A stretch of 64,000 nucleotides of DNA from Acidimicrobiales bacterium (GTDB lineage: Bacteria; Actinomycetota; Acidimicrobiia; Acidimicrobiales; SHLQ01), in contig JAHDCX010000014.1 of assembly GCA_020629635.1 (NCBI GenBank), positions 62,001 to 126,000 of the forward strand. The letters are read 5' to 3'. The notes beneath the pieces were generated by a model. The model saw nothing but the letters and a program-made list of their open reading frames with translations, was not told the DNA's origin and ran no database searches. Within the stretch, counting starts at the first letter, position 1, and the number at the start of each line of letters is the position of its first letter. Position numbers and translations under genes: made by a program. This document shows, one piece after another, positions 25,106-33,456 of this stretch.

Positions 25106-26041
25106 GTGGAGGCATTCGAAGCCAACAGGCGCGGCGACTCGGCCGTTGACGACGAAGCGTCACGACAGGTCCGCAGCCGGCCGGTCGGTGCGCTTCCCGA
25201 GGTCGAGGCTCTGCCGCCGCTGTCCTCGTACCGGGCGCTCGGCGTGTTCGACGAAGCGATCCGGTTCCTCCGGGCGGCGCCGTCCACGTTGCTCGGGGTG
25301 ACGGTCGCCGTGCTCCTGCCGCTCCGACTGCTCGCCACCGCATTGCCGGGGTCACCGCTCCGCGACGCACGGCCGGATCAACTCCTCGACATCTTCGTCG
25401 GCAACCTGTCGTCGCCTGGAGCCGTCACCGCCGCCTTCGCGGTCGTCGCCGCCGACTCGCTTGCCTTGTTCACGGTCGCCACGGTGTACGGCGAGGCGAT
25501 CGCGTCGTGGTACTCCCGCCAGCCCGTGACCACCGCCGACCTTCTTCTCGGCTCGATCAAACGCTCTCCGAGCATCCTCCTGGCCTGGGTGCTCGTGCAC
25601 GTCATCGAGATCCTGGGCGCGCTGGCATCGTTCGGCTTTCTTGCCGTGCTGGCCGCGGTCTTCCTCGTTGCGACCGCCCCGGTGATGGGCGCCGAGGCGG
25701 CCGGGCCAATCGCCTCGATGCGACGAAGCAGCTTCCTTGCCCAATCCGCGCTCGGCCACACGTTCTTCGTCGTCGTCACCGTCGGTCTCGGGTCGTTGCT
25801 CATGCGGGTCATGATCGAAGGAGCGCCGTCGTTGCTCGGCTTCGAAGTGTTCCAAGTGCCGCTGTGGCTGCTCGCTGGCGTCATGGATTTCGTCGCTTCC
25901 GTCGTCGTCATCTCGTTCGTGGCCGCGTCGTCGTGCGTCGCCTACATCGGCCTCCGGGTCCGACGTGAGGGGATCGACCTCGAGATGCAGGCGGCGCGGG
26001 CTTTCGCTCCCCGAGCGCGCCGGCAACGAGGCCACCGATGA
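25106..26041 (+). CDS. multi-span membrane protein, first gene of DUF58/MoxR operon
   Basis: A 311-residue integral membrane protein with about six hydrophobic segments (for instance LLGVTVAVLLPLRLLATAL, LAWVLVHVIEILGALASF and VASVVVISFVAASSCVAY). The N-terminal 50 residues are soluble, and the architecture resembles YciC/DUF7847-like proteins often placed beside DUF4129 genes. No catalytic motif is visible. GTG 25106 is chosen by position after AAGAAT. Its stop overlaps the next ATG by four bases, opening a five-gene operon. Confidence 0.65.
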   Translation: MEAFEANRRGDSAVDDEASRQVRSRPVGALPEVEALPPLSSYRALGVFDEAIRFLRAAPSTLLGVTVAVLLPLRLLATALPGSPLRDARPDQLLDIFVGNLSSPGAVTAAFAVVAADSLALFTVATVYGEAIASWYSRQPVTTADLLLGSIKRSPSILLAWVLVHVIEILGALASFGFLAVLAAVFLVATAPVMGAEAAGPIASMRRSSFLAQSALGHTFFVVVTVGLGSLLMRVMIEGAPSLLGFEVFQVPLWLLAGVMDFVASVVVISFVAASSCVAYIGLRVRREGIDLEMQAARAFAPRARRQRGHR

Positions 26042-26682
26042 TGCGTTCTCAGCTCAGCAACGACGACGCGAACGACCTTGCGGACGAGATTCTCCTTCGC
26101 GAGGAGTTTCTGCCAGCGCGCGATCCGGGCTGGTTTCAACGGTCCGTCGATCGGGTGATCAGCGAGGTTCTCGAGGTGATCGGCCGGGTGCTCGAGGCCC
26201 TCTTCGGCGGTGCTGGGTCGGGGGTGGGCGTCGGGCTGGCCTACGTCTTGTTGGCGTTGGCGCTCGTCGTGCTGATCCTCGCGATCGCCCGGGCGTTCCG
26301 CGGTCGGATCACCGATGACCAGGACGAACGACAGGCACGAGTCGTGTTCGACGAAGTCGTCGACGCGGAAGACCTCGAGCGGGACCTCGCGGCAGCAACT
26401 GCGTCCAGAGACTGGCGCGCCGCCGTGATCGCTGGGTTTCGGCTCGCCGTGCTCGACCTCATCGACGCCCGCCTTGCCGTCGATCGACCGGGCGCATCGA
26501 TCGGCGACTTCGACCTCGACCTTCAGACGCGAGCCCCCGAACGCCTCGAGGCCTACCGACGCGCCTCGGACGGATTCGAGCGGGCGTTCTACTCCGATCT
26601 CGCGGTCGACGAGGCCGATCATCGTGCGGTCGTCGAACTGCGTCGTTTCGCCAGCGTCGTCGCCGGGGGAGGCACGAGATGA
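26038..26682 (+). CDS. DUF4129 membrane protein
   Basis: A 214-residue protein with a soluble N-terminal helix region, one membrane helix (VGLAYVLLALALVVLILAIARAF, about 61-83) and a cytoplasmic C-terminal DUF4129 domain with DWRAAVIAGFRLAVLDLID and RRASDGFERAFYSD. DUF4129 proteins sit beside MoxR and DUF58 genes in many actinobacteria and are linked by context to envelope or protein-complex assembly; the biochemical role is unknown. Starts with a four-base overlap (ATGA) with the previous gene and ends with a four-base overlap with the next. Confidence 0.8.
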   Translation: MMRSQLSNDDANDLADEILLREEFLPARDPGWFQRSVDRVISEVLEVIGRVLEALFGGAGSGVGVGLAYVLLALALVVLILAIARAFRGRITDDQDERQARVVFDEVVDAEDLERDLAAATASRDWRAAVIAGFRLAVLDLIDARLAVDRPGASIGDFDLDLQTRAPERLEAYRRASDGFERAFYSDLAVDEADHRAVVELRRFASVVAGGGTR

Positions 26683-27905
26683 CGGCGGTCGCGTCGTCCC
26701 GATCGAACCCACTGATGTGGGCTGGACTTCTCGCCGTCGCCGCGCTCGTCGTGCTGCTCTCGTTCACGTCGGACGACGACGCCGCGATCGGTGGGCGGGC
26801 CGACCCGAACGGCACGGGCCGAGAGGGGCTGCGAGCCCTCCGACTTCTGGTCGAGGAGAGCGGCGGCACCACGCAGTCGCTGAGCGTCCCCGATGACGAC
26901 ATCGAGGCCGCCTTGCTCGCGACTCGCGCCTACGACGACGTGCTGGCCGAGCTGAATGATGAGCCCGGCCAGACCGAGGCGAACTACGCGCCACTGCTCG
27001 CCTGGGTGGATCGTGGCGGCGTGCTCGTGACCGGTGTCGATGTCCCAGGCGGACCAACGATGACCGGCGACCTCACCGACGACGAAGACGCGATCCGCCG
27101 GGGTCAGTGCGACATCGATCAGCTCGACGGCGTGATGAGTCTCCGGGCCGAACTCTGGACTCCGATCGCCATCGCCCCGGCAGATCGATCCTGTTTCGGC
27201 GATGGCGAGACCGCTTTCGTCGTCCGCCGTCCACGCGGCGATGGGGCCGTCGTTCGTGTCGGGTCGCTCGATGTGTTCTTCAACCGCTTTCTGGACGACG
27301 CCGACAACGCCGCCCTCGCGGCGAGGCTCTTCGGGCTCGGCGATGGGGCGTCGCTCGCATTCCTGACTGGACCGGAGACCGGTCCGTTGTTCGGCGACGG
27401 CCCGGTGAACGAAGACGGCGAACCGGTCGGTGCCGGCGAATCGACCCTCTTGGATCTGCTCCATCCCGGAGTGATCCCGATGTTCGTCGGCCTCGCGGGC
27501 GCCGCCGTGTTGTTTGCGTTGGCGAGAGGTCGTCGACTCGGGTCGCCGGTGGAGGAGACCGTGCCGATCGAGCTCCCGAGTTCGGGCCACGTCGAAGCGG
27601 TCGGTCGCCTCTATGCCAAAGTCGAAGAGCCGCGCGCCCGCACCGCCGAACGCCTACGAGAAGACTTCCGCAGCGGAGCGTCGCGGCGATTCGGGCTGCC
27701 GCCTGACGCGCCCCTCGATGACCTCGTGCCGCTGATCGAGCCCGACCGGGATCGGCGACCGCAAACCCGAGAGCGTCTCACCGATGCGCCACTCGAGAAC
27801 GACGAGGCACTCATCGAGCTCGCTCGGGACCTCAACGAACGACGACGCGCCCTCGCCGGGCGCGACGTCACCGACCAGATTGCGACACAGGAGTCCACGA
27901 CATGA
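26679..27905 (+). CDS. DUF4350 membrane protein
   Basis: A 408-residue protein. A membrane helix near residues 12-28 (MWAGLLAVAALVVLLSF) is followed by an extracytoplasmic DUF4350 domain that opens GREGLRALRLLVEESGG and contains the glutamine-amidotransferase-like strands VLVTGVDVPGG and VVRVGSLDVFFN. A second helix lies near residue 265-285 (IPMFVGLAGAAVLFALARG), and an Arg-rich cytoplasmic tail ends the protein. DUF4350 proteins typically sit between DUF4129 and MoxR genes. Overlaps both neighbours by four bases. Confidence 0.8.
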   Translation: MTAVASSRSNPLMWAGLLAVAALVVLLSFTSDDDAAIGGRADPNGTGREGLRALRLLVEESGGTTQSLSVPDDDIEAALLATRAYDDVLAELNDEPGQTEANYAPLLAWVDRGGVLVTGVDVPGGPTMTGDLTDDEDAIRRGQCDIDQLDGVMSLRAELWTPIAIAPADRSCFGDGETAFVVRRPRGDGAVVRVGSLDVFFNRFLDDADNAALAARLFGLGDGASLAFLTGPETGPLFGDGPVNEDGEPVGAGESTLLDLLHPGVIPMFVGLAGAAVLFALARGRRLGSPVEETVPIELPSSGHVEAVGRLYAKVEEPRARTAERLREDFRSGASRRFGLPPDAPLDDLVPLIEPDRDRRPQTRERLTDAPLENDEALIELARDLNERRRALAGRDVTDQIATQESTT

Positions 27906-29107
27906 CCGACCTGCCCCCACCCCCCGCAGAACCCCCACACGTCCCGGACGCAAACGTCCCTCCCGTCCCACCGCCCCAACCCGCCGCCCCGGGCGCCCCG
28001 GTTTCTGGTGCCGGCTCCGATGGGCGGGGGCTTGCCGACGCGCCGGATGTTGCTGCGTCGGCGGGCGCCCCGGTTTCTGGTGCCGGCTCCGATGGGCGGG
28101 GGCTTGCCGACGCGCCGGATGTTGCTGCGTCGGCGGGCGCCCCGGTTTCTGGTGCCGGCTCCGATGGGCGGGGGCTTGCCGACGCAGTGCGCACCGAGGT
28201 CGGGAAGGCTGTGGTCGGGCAGGCCGAAGTCGTCTCGGGCTTTCTCGCCGCGTTGCTCGCCGACGGACACATCCTCCTCGAAGGGGTGCCCGGCGTCGCC
28301 AAGACGCTGCTGGTCAAAGCAATGGCGTCAGCGCTTCACGTCGACACCACGCGCATTCAGTTCACCCCGGATCTGATGCCTTCGGACGTGACCGGCCAGC
28401 TCATGTACGAGCAACACACGTCCACCTTCGTCTTCCGGAAGGGCCCGGTCTTCACGAACCTGCTGCTCGCCGATGAGATCAATCGCACGCCTCCCAAGAC
28501 CCAGGCGGCGCTGCTCGAGGTCATGGAAGAGCGACAGGTCTCGATCGGTGGCGAGATCCGCCCGCTGCCGGACCCGTTCATGGTGATCGCCACCCAGAAC
28601 CCTGTCGAATACGAGGGGACCTATCCGCTGCCCGAGGCGCAGCTCGACCGCTTCCTCGTCAAGATCCGAGTCGGCTACCCCGACCGAGACGCCGAACAAG
28701 AAGTCCTCGCCCGGCACCATCGGGGCGCGGGATTGCACGAGGTTGCCTCGACCCAGCTTCAGGCGGTGGCAGATGGCGCCGCGCTCGAACGGGCCCGTGC
28801 AGACGTCCGACGGGTCGGCATGGACGATTCGATCCTCGGCTACATCACCGAGTTGGTGCGCTCGACCCGCTCGTCGGGAGTCGTCGATCTGGGCGTGTCG
28901 CCGCGAGGCGGTGTGGCGCTGCTCGGCCTGTCCAAGGCCTGGGCGTACATGTCGGGTCGCGACTTCGTCGTTCCTGACGACGTGAAGGCCGTTGCGCTCA
29001 TGGGGTTGCGTCACCGCCTGCAGGTCCAGCCCGAGGCCGAACTCGAAGGCGTGACGCCCGACATCGTCCTCGCCGGGCTGCTCGACTCCGTGCCGGTTCC
29101 TCGCTGA
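27902..29107 (+). CDS. MoxR-type AAA+ ATPase with repeated N-terminal extension
   Basis: A 401-residue MoxR-family ATPase, a chaperone-like AAA+ protein working with the DUF58 (VWA-like) partner encoded next. Walker A is GVPGVAKT with Lys134; Walker B is LLADEIN with Asp191-Glu192; sensor 1 is IATQNP; the lid domain ends at the C-terminus. The usual family start corresponds to about residue 95 (ADAVRTEVGKAVVGQ). The first 90 residues are extra: a Pro-rich stretch, then 2.7 copies of a 24-residue Gly/Ala/Asp-rich repeat from identical 72-bp DNA repeats. The start overlaps the previous stop by four bases. Confidence 0.9.
   Translation: MTDLPPPPAEPPHVPDANVPPVPPPQPAAPGAPVSGAGSDGRGLADAPDVAASAGAPVSGAGSDGRGLADAPDVAASAGAPVSGAGSDGRGLADAVRTEVGKAVVGQAEVVSGFLAALLADGHILLEGVPGVAKTLLVKAMASALHVDTTRIQFTPDLMPSDVTGQLMYEQHTSTFVFRKGPVFTNLLLADEINRTPPKTQAALLEVMEERQVSIGGEIRPLPDPFMVIATQNPVEYEGTYPLPEAQLDRFLVKIRVGYPDRDAEQEVLARHHRGAGLHEVASTQLQAVADGAALERARADVRRVGMDDSILGYITELVRSTRSSGVVDLGVSPRGGVALLGLSKAWAYMSGRDFVVPDDVKAVALMGLRHRLQVQPEAELEGVTPDIVLAGLLDSVPVPR
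27991..28185 (+). repeat. 72-bp tandem repeat, 2.7 copies, inside MoxR gene
   Basis: Copies begin at 27991, 28063 and 28135 and are identical through the end of the third, partial copy. Each full copy contains a perfect 8-bp inverted repeat, GCCGACGC and GCGTCGGC, around a 13-base loop (28034-28062 in the first copy). The period is a multiple of three, so the frame is preserved. Confidence 0.95.
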
Positions 29108-29111
29108 CGAG

Positions 29112-30413
29112 ATGATCGTCCGCCCACGCCTCGCACTCTTCGCTGCGCTGCTCTCGCCCGGCGTCTTCGTGCTGGGCGACCGGCCTTGGGTGGCGCTGAT
29201 CGTGATCGGGCTCGTCGTGTTGGCCGTCGCGCTGCTCGACTGGTTCCTAACCACGCCACCCTCCCAGATCGGCCTCGCCCGGCGCATTCCGGGTTCGGTG
29301 ACTCTCGATCGGCCTGCGGTGATCGCGTGGACGCTTCGGAACAACCATCGGCGACCGGTCGAAGTGTCGTTCTCCGAGGCGCTGGCGCCGTCGTTGAACG
29401 CGGACGTGCGACGAGCCACGCTCGACCTCGCGCCCGGGCGTACGGCGACGGTGGAGACCGATGTGAACCCCACCAGGCGGGGTCGCTTCGGGCTCGGCGA
29501 ACTCGTCGTCCGGACCCACGGACCGCTGGGCTTTGCGGGACGGCAGCAGACGAGGTGGATACCGAGTGAGCTCCGAGTCCTCCCAAGGTTCCCGAGCCGC
29601 GCCGAAGCCGAGATCCGGATCCGGCGCAGTCGACTCGAGCTCGGTGTCCGCGCCGCCCGGATGCGCGGCGGCGGCAGCGAATTCGACCAACTCCGGGACT
29701 TCACCATCGACGATGAGTTCCGCAAGATCGACTGGTCCGCGACGGCGCGCTCGGGCCGAACGATCGTGCGGACGTATCGGGCCGAGCGCAACCAGACGGT
29801 GATCAACGTGCTCGACAACGGGCGAACCATGGCGGGTCAGGTCGCGGGCGTGCCGCGGGTCGAGTACGCGATGGACGCGATCATGGCGGTGACCACACTG
29901 GCGACACGGCTCGGCGACCGGGCGGGTCTCCTCGTGTTCGACCGGGAGGTGCGTGCGTCGGTGCCGTCCTCGGCGAGAAACAACCAGCTCGGGCGGGTCA
30001 CCGAGGCGATGTTCGACATCGAGCCGGCGCTCGCCGAGAGCGACTACCGCGCCGCCTTCACCGAGACACTGGTACGGTTCAGCCGTCGCACCATGCTTAT
30101 CATTCACACCGAGCTGGTCGAGCAGGCCGTCGGCGAGTTCCTGCTCCCCGCTCTGCCCCTCCTGACCCGATCCCACCTCGTCGTCATCGCCGCAGTCCAG
30201 GATCCGCAGGTCGCCTCGTGGGCCGACGCCACCCCGACCACCATCGACGAGACCCACCGCCACGCGGCCGCCCGTCAGGCCCTGATCGAACGACAGCGAA
30301 CGATCGCGATGTTGCGGCGCGCGGGTGCCACCGTCGTCGACGCAGTACCCGGCACGCTCGCGAGTCGGCTGATGGACCAATACCTCGACGTGAAGGCGAC
30401 CGGTCGGCTCTGA
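29112..30413 (+). CDS. DUF58 domain membrane-anchored protein
   Basis: A 433-residue protein. Two membrane helices at the N-terminus (about 6-22 and 27-44) are followed by a beta-sandwich region and the DUF58 domain, a VWA-related fold. The DUF58 signature GGGSEFDQLRDFTIDDEFRKIDW and the following TYRAERNQTVINVLDNGRTM (a degenerate MIDAS: the usual DxSxS reads DNGRT) are clear. The pair MoxR-DUF58 is a classic AAA-plus-VWA partnership. It begins four bases after the MoxR stop and ends six bases from the convergent SpoIIM-type gene. Confidence 0.88.
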   Translation: MIVRPRLALFAALLSPGVFVLGDRPWVALIVIGLVVLAVALLDWFLTTPPSQIGLARRIPGSVTLDRPAVIAWTLRNNHRRPVEVSFSEALAPSLNADVRRATLDLAPGRTATVETDVNPTRRGRFGLGELVVRTHGPLGFAGRQQTRWIPSELRVLPRFPSRAEAEIRIRRSRLELGVRAARMRGGGSEFDQLRDFTIDDEFRKIDWSATARSGRTIVRTYRAERNQTVINVLDNGRTMAGQVAGVPRVEYAMDAIMAVTTLATRLGDRAGLLVFDREVRASVPSSARNNQLGRVTEAMFDIEPALAESDYRAAFTETLVRFSRRTMLIIHTELVEQAVGEFLLPALPLLTRSHLVVIAAVQDPQVASWADATPTTIDETHRHAAARQALIERQRTIAMLRRAGATVVDAVPGTLASRLMDQYLDVKATGRL

Positions 30414-30423
30414 GAAGCCTCAG
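30410..30423. terminator. short hairpin between convergent genes
   Basis: CTGAG, loop AAGC, CTCAG. Five GC-rich base pairs spanning the DUF58 stop and the SpoIIM-type gene stop. Weak and without a T-tract. Confidence 0.25.
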
Positions 30424-31439
30424 CCGACGGGGACGTCGGCGTCACGGACTCGGGCTCGCTCGTTGACCCGCCCCGTGTGTCCGGCCGCTGCGGCGGACGG
30501 GCCGTACGCGAGCACGTACGCCCAGAACGCCACGAAGGCCGCGACCCCAATCGAGACCCGCGCACTCGTCGGGAGTGACGACGGCGTGACGAAGCCCTCG
30601 ATCAGGCCGGCGAGCACGAACACGATCATCAACCCGATGATGATCGAGACGGACCGCTCGGCTTCCTCGACCAGTGCCCGGCTCCTCGACCGGTCACCGG
30701 GTGCCACGATCGACCATCCGAGCCGGATACCCGCGCCACCGGCGACGACGATGGCGGTCAGTTCGAGCAACCCGTGGGGGAGGATCAACCCCCAGAAGCG
30801 GTCAGCCTGGCCCGCGTCGTGGAACAGCCCCGCCGCAACGCCGATGTTGGCGCCGTTGTAGGCCAACAGGAGCAGCGTCGGCACGGCAAAGACGATGCCG
30901 ACCACAAAGGCAAGGAAGCTCACCTGAATGTTGTTGGTGAGCACTTGTGTCGAGAACTCCGCCGCCGGCGCCGACGAGTAGTAGCTCTCGAAATCTTCGT
31001 TGATGTACGCCTCCCGAAGCGCGTCAGGAGCCAGTGCCTCGACGGCAGCCCGCGAGTTGGCGAGCCAGATGGCGACGCCAGCGAAGGGAGCGAGGAGTGC
31101 GACCGTCGAGATCGCGATCTGCGCACGCGCCGTCCAGATCGCCGCCGGAAAAGTCTCCGCGAAGAACGTCCGAAGCGCACCTCCCGCACGCGCCTGAGTT
31201 CCGTAGATGACGGCCCGGGCCTCGCTCACCGCCCGAGTCAGACGCCGGGTCAGCGGCGGATCCTCGAAGGTCGACCGAACATGCGACAGGTGAGCGCTGG
31301 TCCGCTCGTACCGGACCAGCAGCTCGTCGAGTTCGTCGCCGGTCAGGCGCTGACGAGGACGTTGGGCCTTCTCGACGAGCTCCTCGAGCCGAGCCCACTC
31401 GGCCGCGTTGTCGTGGACGAACCGGTCGAGCGACTGCAC
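30420..31439 (-). CDS. stage II sporulation protein M (SpoIIM/DUF95) family membrane protein
   Basis: A 339-residue protein. A helical soluble N-terminus (LDRFVHDNAAEWARLEELV, then DELLVRYERTSAHLSHVR) is followed by about five or six membrane helices, with the family pattern NNIQVSFLAFVVGIVF and LPHGLLELTAIVVAGGAG. In non-sporulating actinobacteria this family occurs with RDD, DUF58 and MoxR genes, as here; the function there is unknown. GTG 31439 is chosen over the upstream GTG 31472 because TACGGT lies exactly seven bases before it. It is divergent from the RDD gene and convergent with DUF58. Confidence 0.85.
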   Translation of the reverse strand: MQSLDRFVHDNAAEWARLEELVEKAQRPRQRLTGDELDELLVRYERTSAHLSHVRSTFEDPPLTRRLTRAVSEARAVIYGTQARAGGALRTFFAETFPAAIWTARAQIAISTVALLAPFAGVAIWLANSRAAVEALAPDALREAYINEDFESYYSSAPAAEFSTQVLTNNIQVSFLAFVVGIVFAVPTLLLLAYNGANIGVAAGLFHDAGQADRFWGLILPHGLLELTAIVVAGGAGIRLGWSIVAPGDRSRSRALVEEAERSVSIIIGLMIVFVLAGLIEGFVTPSSLPTSARVSIGVAAFVAFWAYVLAYGPSAAAAGHTGRVNERARVRDADVPVG

Positions 31440-31446
31440 GCTCGCC

Positions 31447-31493
31447 ACCGTAGTGCCACACGGTCCAGCCACGGTCGCACCGGCGTCTAGCGT
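31447..31493. promoter_or_regulatory. divergent leaderless promoters for SpoIIM-type and RDD genes
   Basis: TACGGT (31447-31452, minus) is seven bases from GTG 31439. TAGCGT (31488-31493, plus) is six bases from GTG 31500. Both boxes help to choose between alternative starts. Confidence 0.5.
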
Positions 31494-31499
31494 GTGGAC

Positions 31500-32282
31500 G
31501 TGACCGGAATTGTGTCCACGGGACGTGGCATCGTCACGCCGCAGGGCGTGATCCTCGACCTGCAGGCGGCTGGGGTCGGATCGCGCGGGATGGCTCGGGT
31601 CATCGATCTGATGGTGTCGATCGTCGTGCTCGGTGCCGTGAGCGGCATCGGAAACCTCATTGGTGGTACCGGTGGACTCGTGTTTCAGCTGTTGTTCGGT
31701 TTCGGAGTCATCTTCGGCTATCCGCTGATCAGCGAGACATGGTTCCGGGGACGCACGCTCGGCAAGTGGGTGCTCGGCCTACGAGTCGTCACGCTCGAAG
31801 CCGGACCGATCGGGTTTCGAGAAGCCATGATTCGCTCGCTGTTCCAGCTGCTCGACATCCTGATGAGTCTCGGAACGGTGGCCCTGATCTGCGGAATGCT
31901 CACCAACCGAAGTCAGCGACTCGGCGACGTCGCTGCGGGCACCTTCGTCATCGAAGACCCGCGCACGACACGGCACATCCCGCCAATTCCCTTCACGCCA
32001 CCGATGGGCACCGAAGACCTCGTCGCCGACCTCGATGTGTCCCGGCTCACCCCCGCCCAAGAACGGGTCATCCGCTCATTCCTGCTTCGGGTCGGCGACC
32101 TGTCTGCAGATGCCCGGGTGGCACTCGCCGCAAACCTCGCAGCACGGACCGGGGAGGCGTTGGGGCATGATCGCCGACCCTTCATCAACGATGAGGTCTA
32201 CCTGGTCGCGGTCATGGCGGCGCGACAGCTCCGCGAAGGTGGCCTCGCTCAGCTCGCGATCGACTCGCCGACAACCACCTGA
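31500..32282 (+). CDS. RDD family membrane protein
   Basis: A 260-residue protein. The RDD domain spans about residues 20-150: GSRGMARVIDLMVSIVVLG carries the conserved Arg-Asp pair, RGRTLGKWVLGLRVV is the second signature and NRSQRLGDVAAGT the third, with three membrane helices. The C-terminal 110 residues are soluble and helical, ending RQLREGGLAQLAID. Role unknown; RDD proteins are proposed transporters or regulators. GTG 31500 is preferred to GTG 31494 because the TAGCGT box ends directly against the latter but is six bases from the former. Confidence 0.83.
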   Translation: MTGIVSTGRGIVTPQGVILDLQAAGVGSRGMARVIDLMVSIVVLGAVSGIGNLIGGTGGLVFQLLFGFGVIFGYPLISETWFRGRTLGKWVLGLRVVTLEAGPIGFREAMIRSLFQLLDILMSLGTVALICGMLTNRSQRLGDVAAGTFVIEDPRTTRHIPPIPFTPPMGTEDLVADLDVSRLTPAQERVIRSFLLRVGDLSADARVALAANLAARTGEALGHDRRPFINDEVYLVAVMAARQLREGGLAQLAIDSPTTT

Positions 32283-32315
32283 TTCGGCCACCGATCCGGG
32301 TCGGTGCGGGGTCGG

Positions 32316-32321
32316 TAACCT
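32316..32321 (+). promoter_or_regulatory. -10 element TAACCT, leaderless
   Basis: Seven bases before GTG 32329 of the cysteine desulfurase gene. Confidence 0.5.
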
Positions 32322-32328
32322 CGACAAC

Positions 32329-33456
32329 GTGTCCGCCTACCTCGATCACGCCGCATCGTCGCCGCTTCGTATCGAAGCGCTCGACGCGATGATGCCGTGG
32401 CTCGAACACCACGACGCACACGCCAACCCGACCGCGTCGCATCGCCGGGGTCGTCGGGCCCGTCAGGCGCTCGATGACGCGCGTGCGATCATCGCCGACT
32501 CCGTTGGTTGCGGGCGCGGTGACGTCGTCTTCACCGGCGGTGGGACGGAGTCCGACAACGTCGCTGTCGGCCGAGGACGTCCCCCCGGAGCGTTGGTCGT
32601 CGGCGCCACGGAGCATCCGGCTGTGCTCGAACCGGCGCAGCGCCAAGGGGCGAAGGTCGCCCCCGTGAATGACGCGGGCATCGTGGATGCCGACACCGTC
32701 GAACCGCTCCTCGACGACACCACGGAGTTGGTCTCAGTGATGACCGTCAACAACGAAACCGGGGTCATCCAGCCGATCCGCGAGATTGCCGAGGTGGTTC
32801 GCCGCCGGACGAATGCGCTGGTCCACACCGATGCGGTCCAGGCGCTTCCGTGGCTCGACCTCGCGGTGCACGCTCCGGCGGACCTCCTCTCGGTGACCGG
32901 TCACAAACTGGGTGGCCCGCAAGGAGTCGGTGCACTCGTGATACGCAACGGATCAGATGTCGAACCGCTCCTCGTGGGGGGAGGCCAGGAACGGGACCGG
33001 CGCGCCGGCACCCAGAACGTCGCCGGCATCGTCGGTTTCGCCGCCGCCGTCCAAGCCTCGGCCGACGACCGCGCTGAACGTCTCGCCCGTATCGACGCCC
33101 TCGCCACCGCGCTGCTCGACGGGGTGACCGAGGCGATCTCTGGGGTCGAGCGCACCGTCTCGCGCGACGTTCGGGTCCCCGGCATCATTCACCTCACGAT
33201 CGACGGCGTGCAGAGCGAACCGCTGCTCTTCCTGCTCGACGACGCAGACCTGGCGTGCTCCGCCGCGTCCTCGTGTGCGTCGGGGGCGCAGGGTGCTTCC
33301 CACGTCCTTTCGGCGATGGGCCTCGACACCGCCAACTGCGCGCCGCTCCGGCTCTCGCTCGGATGGTCGACGACCGAGGCCGAGATCGATGAAGCGATCC
33401 AGACCCTCACACAGGCGGTCACGACGCTTCGAGAACGGGCGGCGGTCCATGGCTGA
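32329..33456 (+). CDS. cysteine desulfurase (IscS/NifS family)
   Basis: A 375-residue fold-type I PLP enzyme that takes sulfur from cysteine as a persulfide. The N-terminus AYLDHAASSPL, the PLP lysine Lys193 in VTGHKLGGPQGVG, and the persulfide cysteine Cys316 in SSCASGA are present. Its gene overlaps mnmA by eight bases, so the likely main role is sulfur delivery for tRNA 2-thiouridine; it may also serve the NifU-like protein at 19568. GTG 32329 lies seven bases after TAACCT. Confidence 0.93.
   Translation: MSAYLDHAASSPLRIEALDAMMPWLEHHDAHANPTASHRRGRRARQALDDARAIIADSVGCGRGDVVFTGGGTESDNVAVGRGRPPGALVVGATEHPAVLEPAQRQGAKVAPVNDAGIVDADTVEPLLDDTTELVSVMTVNNETGVIQPIREIAEVVRRRTNALVHTDAVQALPWLDLAVHAPADLLSVTGHKLGGPQGVGALVIRNGSDVEPLLVGGGQERDRRAGTQNVAGIVGFAAAVQASADDRAERLARIDALATALLDGVTEAISGVERTVSRDVRVPGIIHLTIDGVQSEPLLFLLDDADLACSAASSCASGAQGASHVLSAMGLDTANCAPLRLSLGWSTTEAEIDEAIQTLTQAVTTLRERAAVHG

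Noticed and set aside
23419-25338. Minus-strand open frame of 639 codons
   Set aside because: Spans the SRPBCC, thioesterase and methyltransferase genes out of frame and is Arg-rich nonsense.
31470-31472. GTG 31472 as start of the SpoIIM-type protein
   Set aside because: It would place the TACGGT box inside the coding region; GTG 31439 is at the standard seven-base distance and begins the conserved helix.
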